Part shown: piece after piece, positions 50,373 to 57,750 of the stretch
How positions within the stretch are numbered: the first letter of the stretch is position 1
Layout: each line of letters begins with the position of its first letter
From: DASYGT01 sp035999365
Lineage (GTDB): Bacteria > Actinomycetota > Actinomycetes > Mycobacteriales > Jatrophihabitantaceae
Length of the DNA: 64,000 nt
Direction of reading: 5' to 3'
NCBI GenBank assembly: GCA_035999365.1
Contig: DASYGT010000048.1
Span: forward strand, 1-64,000
Notes under the pieces: model-generated
Seen by the model: only the letters and a program-made list of their open reading frames with translations
Told to the model about the DNA's origin: nothing
Database searches by the model: none
Translations under genes and position numbers: made by a program

Positions 50373-50774
50373 GTGATCGAGGAGGAACCGCCCGCGCCGC
50401 GTGAGGTACGCGCAGCCGCAGGCGTCATCGGCGCCGAGAGCCTCGCGCTCTTGATCGGCTCTGCGATCCTCATCATCAAGACCGTCTCCGGCCACCCGCA
50501 CAGCGTGCCCGGTGCGCTGCTCGGGGCCGCATTGGCCGTTGCCGGAGCCGTCGCGCTGGCGGCCGGCGCGCGTGGACTGATGCGGCTGAAATCGGCCGCT
50601 CGCACGCCGATCGTCGTGCTGCAATTGCTCGCCCTGCCGGTGTCCTACAGCTTGGCCTTCCAGGCACATCGTGTCGGCTACGGCGGCCCGATTCTGGTCG
50701 CCGCCCTCGCCGTGCTGTACCTGCTGTTCACCCCGCCTGCGCGAACAGCACTCGACCGAGCCCCGCGCGACTGA
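50373..50774 (+). CDS. Integral membrane protein, Rv3217c-like by position
   Basis: 133 residues from GTG 50373. Four hydrophobic spans are visible (AGVIGAESLALLIGSAILII, GALLGAALAVAGAVALAAGA, PIVVLQLLALPVSYSLAF, GPILVAALAVLYLLFTP). An acidic, Pro-rich N-terminus is probably cytoplasmic. TAGGGT at 50360-50365 lies seven bases before the start, suggesting a leaderless mRNA. The same arrangement beside a lipid kinase and whiB1 exists in mycobacteria. The function is unknown. Confidence 0.75.
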   Translation: MIEEEPPAPREVRAAAGVIGAESLALLIGSAILIIKTVSGHPHSVPGALLGAALAVAGAVALAAGARGLMRLKSAARTPIVVLQLLALPVSYSLAFQAHRVGYGGPILVAALAVLYLLFTPPARTALDRAPRD

Positions 50775-50876
50775 TCCGCTGCGCTGCGCGGTCTCCATGC
50801 AACCCAGCACCTCCGATCGGCGGTCTTAGTCGCCAGTAGGTCGTCCTGGACCTGCACGATTCGAGATGGAGAACGC

Positions 50877-51059
50877 ATGGTCACACTGCTGCGTACATCG
50901 GTAATCGCCCGTCGGATTGCCGCCGGGACCCTCATCGCCGCCGCATTCAGCGCTCCGGTAGCGCTCGCGGCCAGTCACGGCACCGCGTCGCACGCGCCGA
51001 CGACGGTAGCGATGAAGAACTGCGACGACGGCGGCGGCTTCGCAGAGTGCAGCTGGTAG
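50877..51059 (+). CDS. Tiny secreted peptide with a two-cysteine C-terminus
   Basis: 60 residues. A classical signal peptide (LLRTSVIARRIAAGTLIAAAFSAPVALA) with a likely cleavage after ALA leaves a mature peptide of about 29 residues. It ends in CDDGGGFAECSW with two Cys seven residues apart, suited to a small disulphide loop. A purine-rich GAGATGGAGAA precedes ATG 50877. I recognise no family and no modification or export gene is adjacent, so it may be a signal or structural peptide released by Sec and signal peptidase. Confidence 0.6.
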   Translation: MVTLLRTSVIARRIAAGTLIAAAFSAPVALAASHGTASHAPTTVAMKNCDDGGGFAECSW

Positions 51060-51112
51060 CACGATCTGCGCCGGTGGGTCGTCGTGCAGACCGCTGGCGA
51101 CCCGCCGACGTC

Positions 51113-51925
51113 TCAGCCGGTCGGGGTCTTCGGAGGTGGCTCTTCGGCGCCCAGGTTTGCGCGCAGCCGTTTGAGCCCGCGCGCGACGAGGCGCGAGACC
51201 TGCATCTGTGACACGCCGACGATTGCGGCGATCTCCGTCTGTGTCTTGTTCGCGACGAAGCGCAGCAGCAGGATCTCGCGTTCGGCCTCAGGCAGTTTCG
51301 TGATCACATCACGCAGCAGGGCACGCTGCTCTACCTGCTCGAAGCCCTCGTCGATGACGCCCAGCATCGGATGTTCGGGCACCGATTCGCCGGGAGCCGC
51401 AAGCACGTCGAGCGGTACGCCGGAGTAGGCGCGCGCCGCGTCTAGGGCCTCAACGACGGCCTCCTCGTCAACCTCGATGCGTGCCGCAAGTTCGGCGACG
51501 GTCGGGGCCCGGCCCAGCTCTTGGCTGAGATCGGCGCGCGCGGCATTGAGCGTGGTCTGCAGCTCCTGTGCGCGCCGCGGCACATGGATCAGCCAGCCGG
51601 TGTCGCGGAAGTGTCGCTTGATCTCGCCGAGGATCGTCGGCGTCGCGTAGGTCGAGAACTCCAGGCCGCGCGAGGGGTCGAAGCGGTCGATCGCCTTGAG
51701 CAAGCCGATCGCACCCACCTGCACCAAGTCGTTCATCGGCTCGTTACGGCCGGAGAACCGACGGGCGAGGTACACCACGAGCGGCATGTGCGTCTCGACC
51801 AGCTCGTCGCGCAAGGGCTTTCGTCGCGGGCTGTCCTCGGGCAGCGAATGGAGCTCGGCCAGCATTTGCGCCGCCGCGACATGCCGCTCGGGGTCGCGGC
51901 CGGAGGGTCGCGAACCGGATGTCAC
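51113..51925 (-). CDS. sigF: SigF/SigB-family stress sigma factor
   Basis: 270 residues. Region 2 (LARRFSGRNEPMNDLVQVGAIGLLKAIDRFDPSRGLEFSTYATPTILGEIKRHFRD), region 3 and region 4 (LPEAEREILLLRFVANKTQTEIAAIVGVSQMQVSRLVARGLKRLR) are those of the SigB/SigF/SigG group. It serves general stress or developmental genes and is normally held by an RsbW-type anti-sigma. The upstream gene is exactly that, and overlaps by ATGA. Confidence 0.93.
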   Translation of the reverse strand: MTSGSRPSGRDPERHVAAAQMLAELHSLPEDSPRRKPLRDELVETHMPLVVYLARRFSGRNEPMNDLVQVGAIGLLKAIDRFDPSRGLEFSTYATPTILGEIKRHFRDTGWLIHVPRRAQELQTTLNAARADLSQELGRAPTVAELAARIEVDEEAVVEALDAARAYSGVPLDVLAAPGESVPEHPMLGVIDEGFEQVEQRALLRDVITKLPEAEREILLLRFVANKTQTEIAAIVGVSQMQVSRLVARGLKRLRANLGAEEPPPKTPTG

Positions 51926-52323
51926 TGGGTCGCTGCCTCACGCCGCTTAGACAACGTGATGCCCAGCCGGCCGTCATCGCGGCTGACCTCGACCGAACTC
52001 GCGAGAGCCCCGAGCACGGTCCACGCGAAACCATGACGATCCGGTTCGCCGGTGTCGGACGCGAGGACGCTGGCATGCACCTGCAGGTTGCCCCGCGCCA
52101 GTTCGAAGCGAGCGTCGAGGGTCGCGCCCGTGCCGGCGTGGGGGAGTAGCAGCGCGCTCGCCTCGTCGACGGCCAGCCGCAGATCCTCGATGTCGTCGAC
52201 GGTGAGATCGCAGCGTGCTGCCAGGGCGGCGGCGGTGAGGCGCAGTGTCGACACGTAGGCGACGTCGGCAGGAACGCGAACCTCGACGACGTCGCCGTCG
52301 GGACGCTCGGTTGGCTGATTCAC
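51922..52323 (-). CDS. rsbW: RsbW/UsfX-type anti-sigma factor
   Basis: 133 residues from GTG 52323, which overlaps the stop of the phosphatase gene (GTGA). The GHKL ATP-binding fold of anti-sigma kinases is seen in YVSTLRLTAAALAARCDLTVDDIEDLRLAVDEASALLLPH and WTVLGALASSVEVSRDDGRLGITL. It should bind and inhibit the adjacent SigF until an antagonist intervenes. No antagonist gene is adjacent; the two SpoIIE phosphatases elsewhere in the window could act on a distant one. An ATG at 52365 is rejected in favour of the coupled start. Confidence 0.85.
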   Translation of the reverse strand: MNQPTERPDGDVVEVRVPADVAYVSTLRLTAAALAARCDLTVDDIEDLRLAVDEASALLLPHAGTGATLDARFELARGNLQVHASVLASDTGEPDRHGFAWTVLGALASSVEVSRDDGRLGITLSKRREAATQ

Positions 52324-52988
52324 CGAGAACCACCATTTCCGTTCGCAGGATTGGGAATGTTCCATCGATCGATGACGGGGAGGCCGTACTGCGCTCCGAG
52401 TACCGACGGTGCTGCTGTCGACAATGCCAGGTTCGCGCCGCCGGTTGCAGGCAGGCCGATCCAGCGCGCTGCCATGACACGGCTGATGTGACCGTGCGCC
52501 ACGAGAATCACCGGCCCGCGGTCGAGCTCACCGGCCGCGCGGAGCAGAACCCGGTCGGCCCGCCGGCTGACCTGTGCGGCGGTTTCTCCGTGGGGGACGC
52601 CGTGCGTCCACAACGTCCAGCCCGGCACGTCGGCGCGAATGCTGGCGGCCGTCCGCCCCTCGTAGTCCCCGTAGTCCCATTCGGCGAGATCGTCGTCGAC
52701 ATCGTCGACCTCGATGCCGGCCAGTCGGGCCGTCTCGAGGGCCCGACGCCGGGGGCTGCACAGCACGAGCACCGGGCGGACTTGCGCGAGCATTCCCCCT
52801 AGCGCGACGGCCTGGGCGCGGCCGGCCTCGGTGAGCTCGAGATCCGTGCGCCCGGTGTGGCGACCGGCCTTGCTCCATTCGGTCTCGCCGTGCCGAATGA
52901 CCCAGAGTGCCGCTGAGTCATCAAGGCGAGGAGGGATGAAGGCCGACTCCGGATCGGAATCGGCCTTCATGGTCGTACGGTCAGTCAT
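52320..52988 (-). CDS. Histidine phosphatase (phosphoglycerate-mutase-like)
   Basis: 222 residues. The RHG motif (WVIRHGETEWSKAGRHTGRTDLELTEAGRAQAVALGGML), LVLCSPRRRALETARLAG, the Glu in LAEWDYGDYEGRTA, and VAHGHISRVMAARW are all present, giving the full catalytic set of two His, two Arg and Glu. It acts as a phosphatase on an unknown small substrate. It sits 16 bases after sodN and overlaps rsbW, inside an unusual sodN-rsbW-sigF gene string. Confidence 0.85.
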   Translation of the reverse strand: MTDRTTMKADSDPESAFIPPRLDDSAALWVIRHGETEWSKAGRHTGRTDLELTEAGRAQAVALGGMLAQVRPVLVLCSPRRRALETARLAGIEVDDVDDDLAEWDYGDYEGRTAASIRADVPGWTLWTHGVPHGETAAQVSRRADRVLLRAAGELDRGPVILVAHGHISRVMAARWIGLPATGGANLALSTAAPSVLGAQYGLPVIDRWNIPNPANGNGGSR

Positions 52989-53004
52989 CGATGAGCCGTC
53001 GGGG

Positions 53005-53403
53005 TCACGCTGCGTTCTTCGTCTCCCAGAAGATCGAGTCGATCTCGGCGATGAGGTCGAGCAACTTCTGCGCCTCGGCGGGATCTACCGAACCCTTCCC
53101 GCCCGCCGCGCCCGCGGCCTTGGTCGCACGGTTGAACAGGTCGTGAAGTTGCGGGTACTTCTCGAAGTGCGGGGGCTTGAAGTAGTCGGTCCACAGCACC
53201 CAGAGATGGTGTTTCACCAGATCGGCACGCTGTTCCTTGATGATCAGCGCACGGGTGCGGAAGACCGGGTCGTCGTTTTCCTGGTACTTCTGCATGATCG
53301 CTTTGACGGATTCAGCCTCGATACGGGCCTGAGCCGGGTCGTACACACCGCAGGGAAGATCGCAGTGCGCGTGGGCGGTAATCGTCGGGCGGACCAGTCG
53401 CAT
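53005..53403 (-). CDS. sodN: Nickel superoxide dismutase SodN
   Basis: 132 residues. After a 12-residue propeptide (MRLVRPTITAHA) the mature enzyme begins His-Cys-Asp-Leu-Pro-Cys-Gly-Val-Tyr, the nickel hook in which His1, Cys2 and Cys6 bind Ni. The rest is the four-helix SodN fold. It dismutes superoxide; the propeptide must be removed before Ni binds. AGGAGG lies before the start. The divergent gene at 53493 encodes a peptidase of the type that performs this cleavage. In Streptomyces sodN is controlled by the nickel regulator Nur. Confidence 0.95.
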   Translation of the reverse strand: MRLVRPTITAHAHCDLPCGVYDPAQARIEAESVKAIMQKYQENDDPVFRTRALIIKEQRADLVKHHLWVLWTDYFKPPHFEKYPQLHDLFNRATKAAGAAGGKGSVDPAEAQKLLDLIAEIDSIFWETKNAA

Positions 53404-53415
53404 CGCTGCAGACCT

Positions 53416-53453
53416 CCTGATTTCGTGAATCGGGACACCAGCGATCGACCCTA
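53416..53453 (-). promoter_or_regulatory. sodN promoter box and leader dyad
   Basis: On the minus strand TAGGGT (53453 to 53448) is a plausible -10 box, giving a leader of about 40 bases. A 7-bp dyad with one mismatch (CCTGATT at 53416-53422, AATCGGG at 53428-53434, as read on the plus strand) overlaps the AGGAGG of sodN. It could be an operator or an RNA hairpin over the ribosome binding site. I do not see a clear Nur box. Confidence 0.4.
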
Positions 53454-53492
53454 CTCTCGGGCGCGATCGCCGTTACCAGGCAGTATGTCCGC

Positions 53493-53813
53493 GTGCGCGC
53501 GGTCCTAATCCCGATCCAGTTCGTGCGGGTCAGCGGCCCGTCCATGTCGCCCACGCTCCGCGACGGTGACCTCGTGATCGTCCGGCACGGTGCGGCTGTG
53601 CGAGCAGGTGACGTGGTGCTCGCGGTCTTTCGTTCGATGCCCGGGCATCCGGTGCTCAAACGGGCCGTGCGCCCGACTGACGGCGGGTGGTGGCTCGCGT
53701 CCGACAATGTTGCCGCAGGCGGAGACAGCAGGTCGCACGGCATCGCGGATGTGACGGCCCGAGTGCTCGCGCGACGCCGACCCGGCAGTTGGCTGCCCAG
53801 GCGGGTGCGCTGA
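53493..53813 (+). CDS. sodX: S24/S26-type peptidase, SodN maturation (SodX-like)
   Basis: 106 residues from GTG 53493. The signal-peptidase-like catalytic Ser is in VSGPSMSPTLRDGDLVIV (Ser17) and the general-base Lys in HPVLKRAV (Lys56). There is no membrane anchor, as expected for the cytoplasmic proteases that trim the SodN propeptide and are usually encoded next to sodN. It is divergent from sodN, with 89 bases between start codons. Confidence 0.85.
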   Translation: MRAVLIPIQFVRVSGPSMSPTLRDGDLVIVRHGAAVRAGDVVLAVFRSMPGHPVLKRAVRPTDGGWWLASDNVAAGGDSRSHGIADVTARVLARRRPGSWLPRRVR

Positions 53814-53957
53814 ACCCCGGTGCCCGAATTCACGCTCGCGGGTACGGCGGGCGTGACAGACTCGACGTGAGGGCGAACCCCCGAACGGCGCACATCCGGC
53901 CGCCGTAACCTGGCGGCGGCGCACAATTCACCAGGCACACCCAGGAAGGCTCCGGCA

Positions 53958-55130
53958 GTGGGGTTCGATGCGAGCAGTGCGGTGTTTCGCGCACACGAGG
54001 GCGGCAAGCTCCGCGTACGCAGCACGCTCCCGCTCGTCGACCGCGAATCTCTGTCGCTGGCCTATACCCCTGGTGTCGCCGAGGTCTGCACCGCGATCGC
54101 GGAGGACGAAACACTCGCGAGCACCTACACCTGGCGCTCGCGGCTGGTGGCCGTCGTCAGCGACGGAACGGCGGTGCTCGGTCTGGGCAACATCGGACCG
54201 GCGGCGGCGCTTCCGGTGATGGAGGGCAAAGCGGCGCTGTTCAGTGAATTTGCCGGAATCAACGCGGTGCCGATCGTGCTTGCCACCACGGATCCCGACG
54301 AGATCGTCGAGACCGTCGTGCGGCTGGCGCCGTCGTTCGGTGGAATCAACCTCGAGGACATCTCCGCGCCGCGCTGCTTCGAGATCGAGCGCCGCCTGCG
54401 TGAGCGGCTCGACATCCCGGTCTTCCATGACGACCAGCACGGGACCGCTGTGGTGGTGCTCGCGGCGTTGACCAACGCCGCCACGGTGACCGGACGGCGG
54501 CTCGGCGACCTGCGCGTCGTGGTGTCCGGAGCCGGAGCTGCGGGTGTCGCCTGCACGAAGATGCTGCTCGCCGCCGGCATCGGCGACATCGCGGTAGCCG
54601 ACTCCCGCGGCGTCCTGCACGGCGGGCGTGAGGATCTGACCGCAGTGAAGGACGAACTCGCCAAGCTGACCAACCGCTCGGGTCTGGTGGGCTCGATGGT
54701 CGACGCCTTGAAAGGCGCAGACGTGTTCCTCGGAGTGAGCGCCGGCGCGGTAGAGGAAGATGCCGTGGCGACAATGGCCACAGGGTCGATCATCTTCGCG
54801 CTGGCGAATCCGAATCCCGAGGTCGATCCCGTTGTGGCGCACCGGCATGCCGCGGTCGTCGCCACGGGGCGCAGCGACCTCCCGAACCAGATCAACAACG
54901 TGCTCGCATTTCCCGGTATCTTCGCGGGCGCGTTCGACGCCGGCGCGCGTGCGATCACCGAGAGCATGAAGCTCGCCGCGGCGTCGGCCCTGAGTGGCGT
55001 TGTCGGCGATGCGCTCACCCCTGATCACATCGTGCCCACGCCGTTCGACGCACGCGTCGCGCCTGCGGTCAGCGCGGCCGTGGCGGCGCAGGCGCGCGCC
55101 GACGGGGTTGCCGCCGCCGCTACCCGCTGA
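53958..55130 (+). CDS. NAD(P)-dependent malic enzyme
   Basis: 390 residues. Features of the short bacterial malic enzymes: YTPGVAEVC, VSDGTAVLGLGNIGPAAALPVMEGKAALF, DIPVFHDDQHGTAVVVLAAL (metal ligands), VVVSGAGAAGVACTKMLL (NAD(P) site), NPNPEV and FPGIFAGAFD. It decarboxylates malate to pyruvate and CO2 while reducing NAD(P). GTG 53958 is preceded by AGGAAGG. Single gene, convergent with the MocR gene. Confidence 0.92.
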   Translation: MGFDASSAVFRAHEGGKLRVRSTLPLVDRESLSLAYTPGVAEVCTAIAEDETLASTYTWRSRLVAVVSDGTAVLGLGNIGPAAALPVMEGKAALFSEFAGINAVPIVLATTDPDEIVETVVRLAPSFGGINLEDISAPRCFEIERRLRERLDIPVFHDDQHGTAVVVLAALTNAATVTGRRLGDLRVVVSGAGAAGVACTKMLLAAGIGDIAVADSRGVLHGGREDLTAVKDELAKLTNRSGLVGSMVDALKGADVFLGVSAGAVEEDAVATMATGSIIFALANPNPEVDPVVAHRHAAVVATGRSDLPNQINNVLAFPGIFAGAFDAGARAITESMKLAAASALSGVVGDALTPDHIVPTPFDARVAPAVSAAVAAQARADGVAAAATR

Positions 55131-55142
55131 GCCGCGGCAGAG

Positions 55143-56579
55143 CTAGGCGACGACGAGCTGCCGAGGGATGGCGCCGGACTTGTCCAACCCGGCCCACACG
55201 GCAGCCATGCGGCGCACTGCCTCGTCGAGCCGCTCGGCAGGGAGCGAGAACGGCAGGCGCAGGAATCGCTCCAGCGTCCCGTCGATGCCGAATCGCGAGC
55301 CGGGAACGACGAGCACGCCGGCCTGCGCGGCCAGCAAGGTCAGCTGGGTCGACAGCGGCGCGTCGAGTTCGGCCCATAACGACAGGCCTCCCTGCGGCAC
55401 CGCTGCCCGCCACTGGGGCAGCTCGCGGGCGAGTGCCGCCAGGAGTGCATCGCGCTGGGGTCGCAACTCGGTGACCCGCTGTTCGGTGATCGCGTCCAGT
55501 CGCGAGAAGAGCTCGGTGGCCACGAGCTGATCCAGCACCGGGCCGGACATGTCGATCGTCGCGCGCAGCACCGCCAACCGCTGGACCAGCTCGGGTGCCG
55601 CGCGTAACCAGCCGACCCGCAACCCGCCCCAGACCGGTTTGGACAGCGATCCGATGCTGACGACGGCGGGGTCCAGCGCGGCGGCCGGGGTTTCAGACGC
55701 GCAGAAGCCGAGGTCGACGAACGACTCGTCGATCACCACCGTCGTCCCGGTCTGCCGGGCGACCCGGAGGACCTCCCGGCGAGCAGCTTCCCCGATCAGC
55801 ACTCCGGTCGGGTTGTGAAAATCTGGCGTCAGGTAGGCGAGTCGTGGTGCCGTCTGGCGCAGCGTGGCTTGCAGCTGCTCGACCTGCCAGCCGCCCTCGG
55901 GCGCCATCGGCACCGGCACGACACGCGAGCCGTTGCCTCGGACCGCGTCCAGCGCACCGGGGTACGTGGGTAGCTCCGTGAGGACTCGGTCGCCTGGGCC
56001 GATCAGCAGCCGAAGCAGCAGATCCCAGCCGTGGAGGGCCCCGTTCGTGACCAAGATCTGGTCGACGCTCGTCGCGACGCCTCGGGAGCGGTATCGCGCG
56101 GCGACGGCCTCGCGCAGGACGAGCAGGCCCGCGGGTTCGTAGCCATCGTCGCGCGCGTACGCGCCGATGCTCGCGAGCGCAGCGGCGATCGCCGGTTCGA
56201 GCACGCCGGTAGGTGCCGGCAGCGCGGCACAGGACAGGTCGATGACGTCTCCCGCCGGAGCCGTGTGCCATCGCGAGAGCGACGGGCGCGCGCGCGACCC
56301 GGACGGGACGGTGACGAAGCTGCCGGAGCCGGTGCGGCTGGCCAGGAACCCATCGCCTCGCAGGCCGTCGTAGGCGGCGGTCACGGTCGCCCGGCTGATG
56401 CGTAGTGCGGCGGCGAGTTCGCGCTCGGAGGGCAGCCGGGTTTCGGTCGCGATACGGCCGTCGAGTACGAGGGCGGTGATTCCGTCGGCCAGCGCCGCGT
56501 AGACCGGCCCGGGTTGCGTGCGCAGATCCGGCAATAGCGCGGCGAGGGAGCGTCCGCCGATTCGAGAGACTGGTGCCAT
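55143..56579 (-). CDS. MocR/PdxR-like PLP-dependent transcriptional regulator
   Basis: 478 residues from ATG 56579 (MAPVSRIGGRSLAALLPDL). A GntR winged helix (ITALVLDGRIATETRLPSERELAAALRISRATVTAAYDGLRGDGFL) is joined to a fold-type-I aminotransferase domain (TNGALHGWDLLLRLL, YLTPDFHNPTGVLI, PLP Lys in SIGSLSKPVWGGLRVGW). Such regulators bind PLP. It is divergent from a YczE-family membrane protein, a known pairing in actinobacteria. Direct repeats and a palindrome between them are the likely binding sites. Confidence 0.9.
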   Translation of the reverse strand: MAPVSRIGGRSLAALLPDLRTQPGPVYAALADGITALVLDGRIATETRLPSERELAAALRISRATVTAAYDGLRGDGFLASRTGSGSFVTVPSGSRARPSLSRWHTAPAGDVIDLSCAALPAPTGVLEPAIAAALASIGAYARDDGYEPAGLLVLREAVAARYRSRGVATSVDQILVTNGALHGWDLLLRLLIGPGDRVLTELPTYPGALDAVRGNGSRVVPVPMAPEGGWQVEQLQATLRQTAPRLAYLTPDFHNPTGVLIGEAARREVLRVARQTGTTVVIDESFVDLGFCASETPAAALDPAVVSIGSLSKPVWGGLRVGWLRAAPELVQRLAVLRATIDMSGPVLDQLVATELFSRLDAITEQRVTELRPQRDALLAALARELPQWRAAVPQGGLSLWAELDAPLSTQLTLLAAQAGVLVVPGSRFGIDGTLERFLRLPFSLPAERLDEAVRRMAAVWAGLDKSGAIPRQLVVA

Positions 56580-56598
56580 TGGCTCATACTGCCATCTA

Positions 56599-56636
56599 AT
56601 TGGTCTGAATGGCATGCCATCGGTGCTGGATTGGTC
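56599..56636. promoter_or_regulatory. MocR-type operator: ATTGGTC direct repeats around a 12-bp palindrome
   Basis: ATTGGTC occurs at 56599-56605 and 56630-56636, 31 bp apart (three helical turns). The perfect palindrome ATGGCATGCCAT lies between at 56609-56620. MocR regulators bind spaced direct repeats, so this is the likely control site for both the MocR and YczE genes. Confidence 0.6.
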
Positions 56637-56672
56637 AGCGAATTCGCTCATGTGGACTGGCATGCTCGCCTG

Positions 56673-57326
56673 ATGGTGTCAAACCGGTCCGGTTATCGGC
56701 TGGCCATTCGGCTGATCCAGCTGTACGTCGGGCTCTGGCTGTACGGCCTGTCGGGCGCGCTGCAGGTCAGGTCGACGCTGGGCTTGGACCCGTGGGACGT
56801 GCTGCATCAGGGCATCGCCCGACACGCGGGCATCGCCATCGGCACCGTCCTCATCCTGGTGGGGGCCGCGGTCCTGCTCCTCTGGATACCGCTCAGACAG
56901 TGGCCCGGGCTGGGCACGATCAGCAACGTCGTGCTCATCGGTGTGTCCATGAACGCCAATCTCGGCTGGCTTCCGCCCGCGCATGCGCTGCCCTGGCGGG
57001 TGGTGGACATGCTGACCGGCGTCCTGCTCTGCGGCATGGCTACAGGCATGTACATCGGGGCGGACTTCGGCCCCGGACCGCGCGACGGGCTGATGACCGG
57101 CCTGGTGCGGCGCAGCGGCCGGTCGGTCCGCATGATCCGGACGGGGATCGAACTCACCGTCCTCGTGATCGGCTGGCTGCTCGGCGGCACGGTAGGCATC
57201 GGCACCGTGGTGTTCGCGCTGGCCATCGGTCCCCTCGCCCAGCTCTTCCTGCCGGTATTTGCACGAAATCGGTTGCCTCCCCCCGGCGTGGGCGACGAAA
57301 TCCGCGCTGTGACGGCCATGACGTAA
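56673..57326 (+). CDS. yczE: YczE/YyaS/YitT-family membrane protein
   Basis: 217 residues from ATG 56673. Five hydrophobic segments are seen (LIQLYVGLWLYGLSGALQV, IGTVLILVGAAVLLLWIPL, and others) with the family motif LGLDPWDVLHQGIARHAGIAIGTV and a repeat GADFGPGPRDGLMTGLVRRSGRSVRMIRTGIE. The function is unknown; the divergent MocR neighbour suggests a link with vitamin B6 or with small-molecule efflux. An in-frame start at 56631 is less likely. Confidence 0.82.
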   Translation: MVSNRSGYRLAIRLIQLYVGLWLYGLSGALQVRSTLGLDPWDVLHQGIARHAGIAIGTVLILVGAAVLLLWIPLRQWPGLGTISNVVLIGVSMNANLGWLPPAHALPWRVVDMLTGVLLCGMATGMYIGADFGPGPRDGLMTGLVRRSGRSVRMIRTGIELTVLVIGWLLGGTVGIGTVVFALAIGPLAQLFLPVFARNRLPPPGVGDEIRAVTAMT

Positions 57327-57331
57327 GGCGA

Positions 57332-57380
57332 ACTAGCAGTTACCGGCGGTACTAGTTACTGTGGGTTCTGGCAATACAGT
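57332..57380 (+). promoter_or_regulatory. Promoter region with repeated ACTAG/AGTTAC elements
   Basis: ACTAG then AGTTAC occurs at 57332-57343 and again, overlapping, at 57351-57359. A TACAGT at 57375-57380 is a plausible -10 box before the small membrane peptide. The repeats sit at and upstream of the -35 position, where an activator would bind. Confidence 0.4.
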
Positions 57381-57400
57381 CGCAGGGAAGGAGAACCGCG

Positions 57401-57493
57401 ATGCTTGCTGGAACCGGCGTCGGAGCAGTGATGCTCCTCGTCGCCATTGCGGCTTGCCTGGCAATCTCGATCGTCCAGGGAAGCAAGAACTAG
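57401..57493 (+). CDS. 30-residue single-span membrane peptide
   Basis: Starts at ATG 57401 with AAGGAGA at 57388-57394 and stops at TAG 57491-57493. The product is one hydrophobic helix (VGAVMLLVAIAACLAISIV, residues 7-25) flanked by a short N-terminus and a polar, Lys-containing tail (QGSKN). A strong terminator follows after 18 bases, so this is a dedicated small transcript. I recognise no family. Roles could be a regulator of a membrane protein or a leader; both are guesses. Confidence 0.6.
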   Translation: MLAGTGVGAVMLLVAIAACLAISIVQGSKN

Positions 57494-57511
57494 ATAACCC
57501 AGTCCCACCAG

Positions 57512-57572
57512 CCGGTTTGGGGAGACTTGCCGTCGCTAGACGACGCGAACTCTCCCCAAACCGGTTTTTTTT
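57512..57572 (+). terminator. Strong intrinsic terminator
   Basis: A perfect 14-bp stem (CCGGTTTGGGGAGA at 57512-57525, TCTCCCCAAACCGG at 57551-57564) is followed by eight T. The 25-base loop carries a second 5-bp hairpin (CGTCG 57531-57535, CGACG 57541-57545). It ends the transcript of the 30-residue peptide and abuts the stop codon of the convergent DUF6104 gene. Confidence 0.92.
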
Positions 57573-57573
57573 G

Positions 57574-57747
57574 TCAGTCGGGATCGTCGTCGCGCGCCAG
57601 CCAGGTCGCGAGCCGGTCCACCGCAACCTCGAAGTCCGGATTGGCGTCGACGAACTGCTGCAGCCGCGCGGCGAGCCATTCGATGCTCACCTGCTCCTCG
57701 CCTCGTCGCTCGGCGAGTTCCTCGATGCCCCGGTCGGTGAAGTACAT
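57574..57747 (-). CDS. DUF6104-family small protein
   Basis: 57 residues: MYFTDRGIEELAERRGEEQV at the start, then a helical part and an acidic end (LARDDDPD). The MYFTDRGIEEL opening is characteristic of DUF6104 proteins found across actinobacteria; their role is unknown. It starts three bases after the stop of the oxidoreductase gene and probably belongs to the kgd transcript. Confidence 0.8.
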   Translation of the reverse strand: MYFTDRGIEELAERRGEEQVSIEWLAARLQQFVDANPDFEVAVDRLATWLARDDDPD

Positions 57748-57750
57748 CGA

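Noticed and set aside
53404..53492. A Nur (nickel regulator) box before sodN
   Set aside because: No TTGCAA-N5-TTGCAA-like sequence was found; only an unrelated dyad is present.
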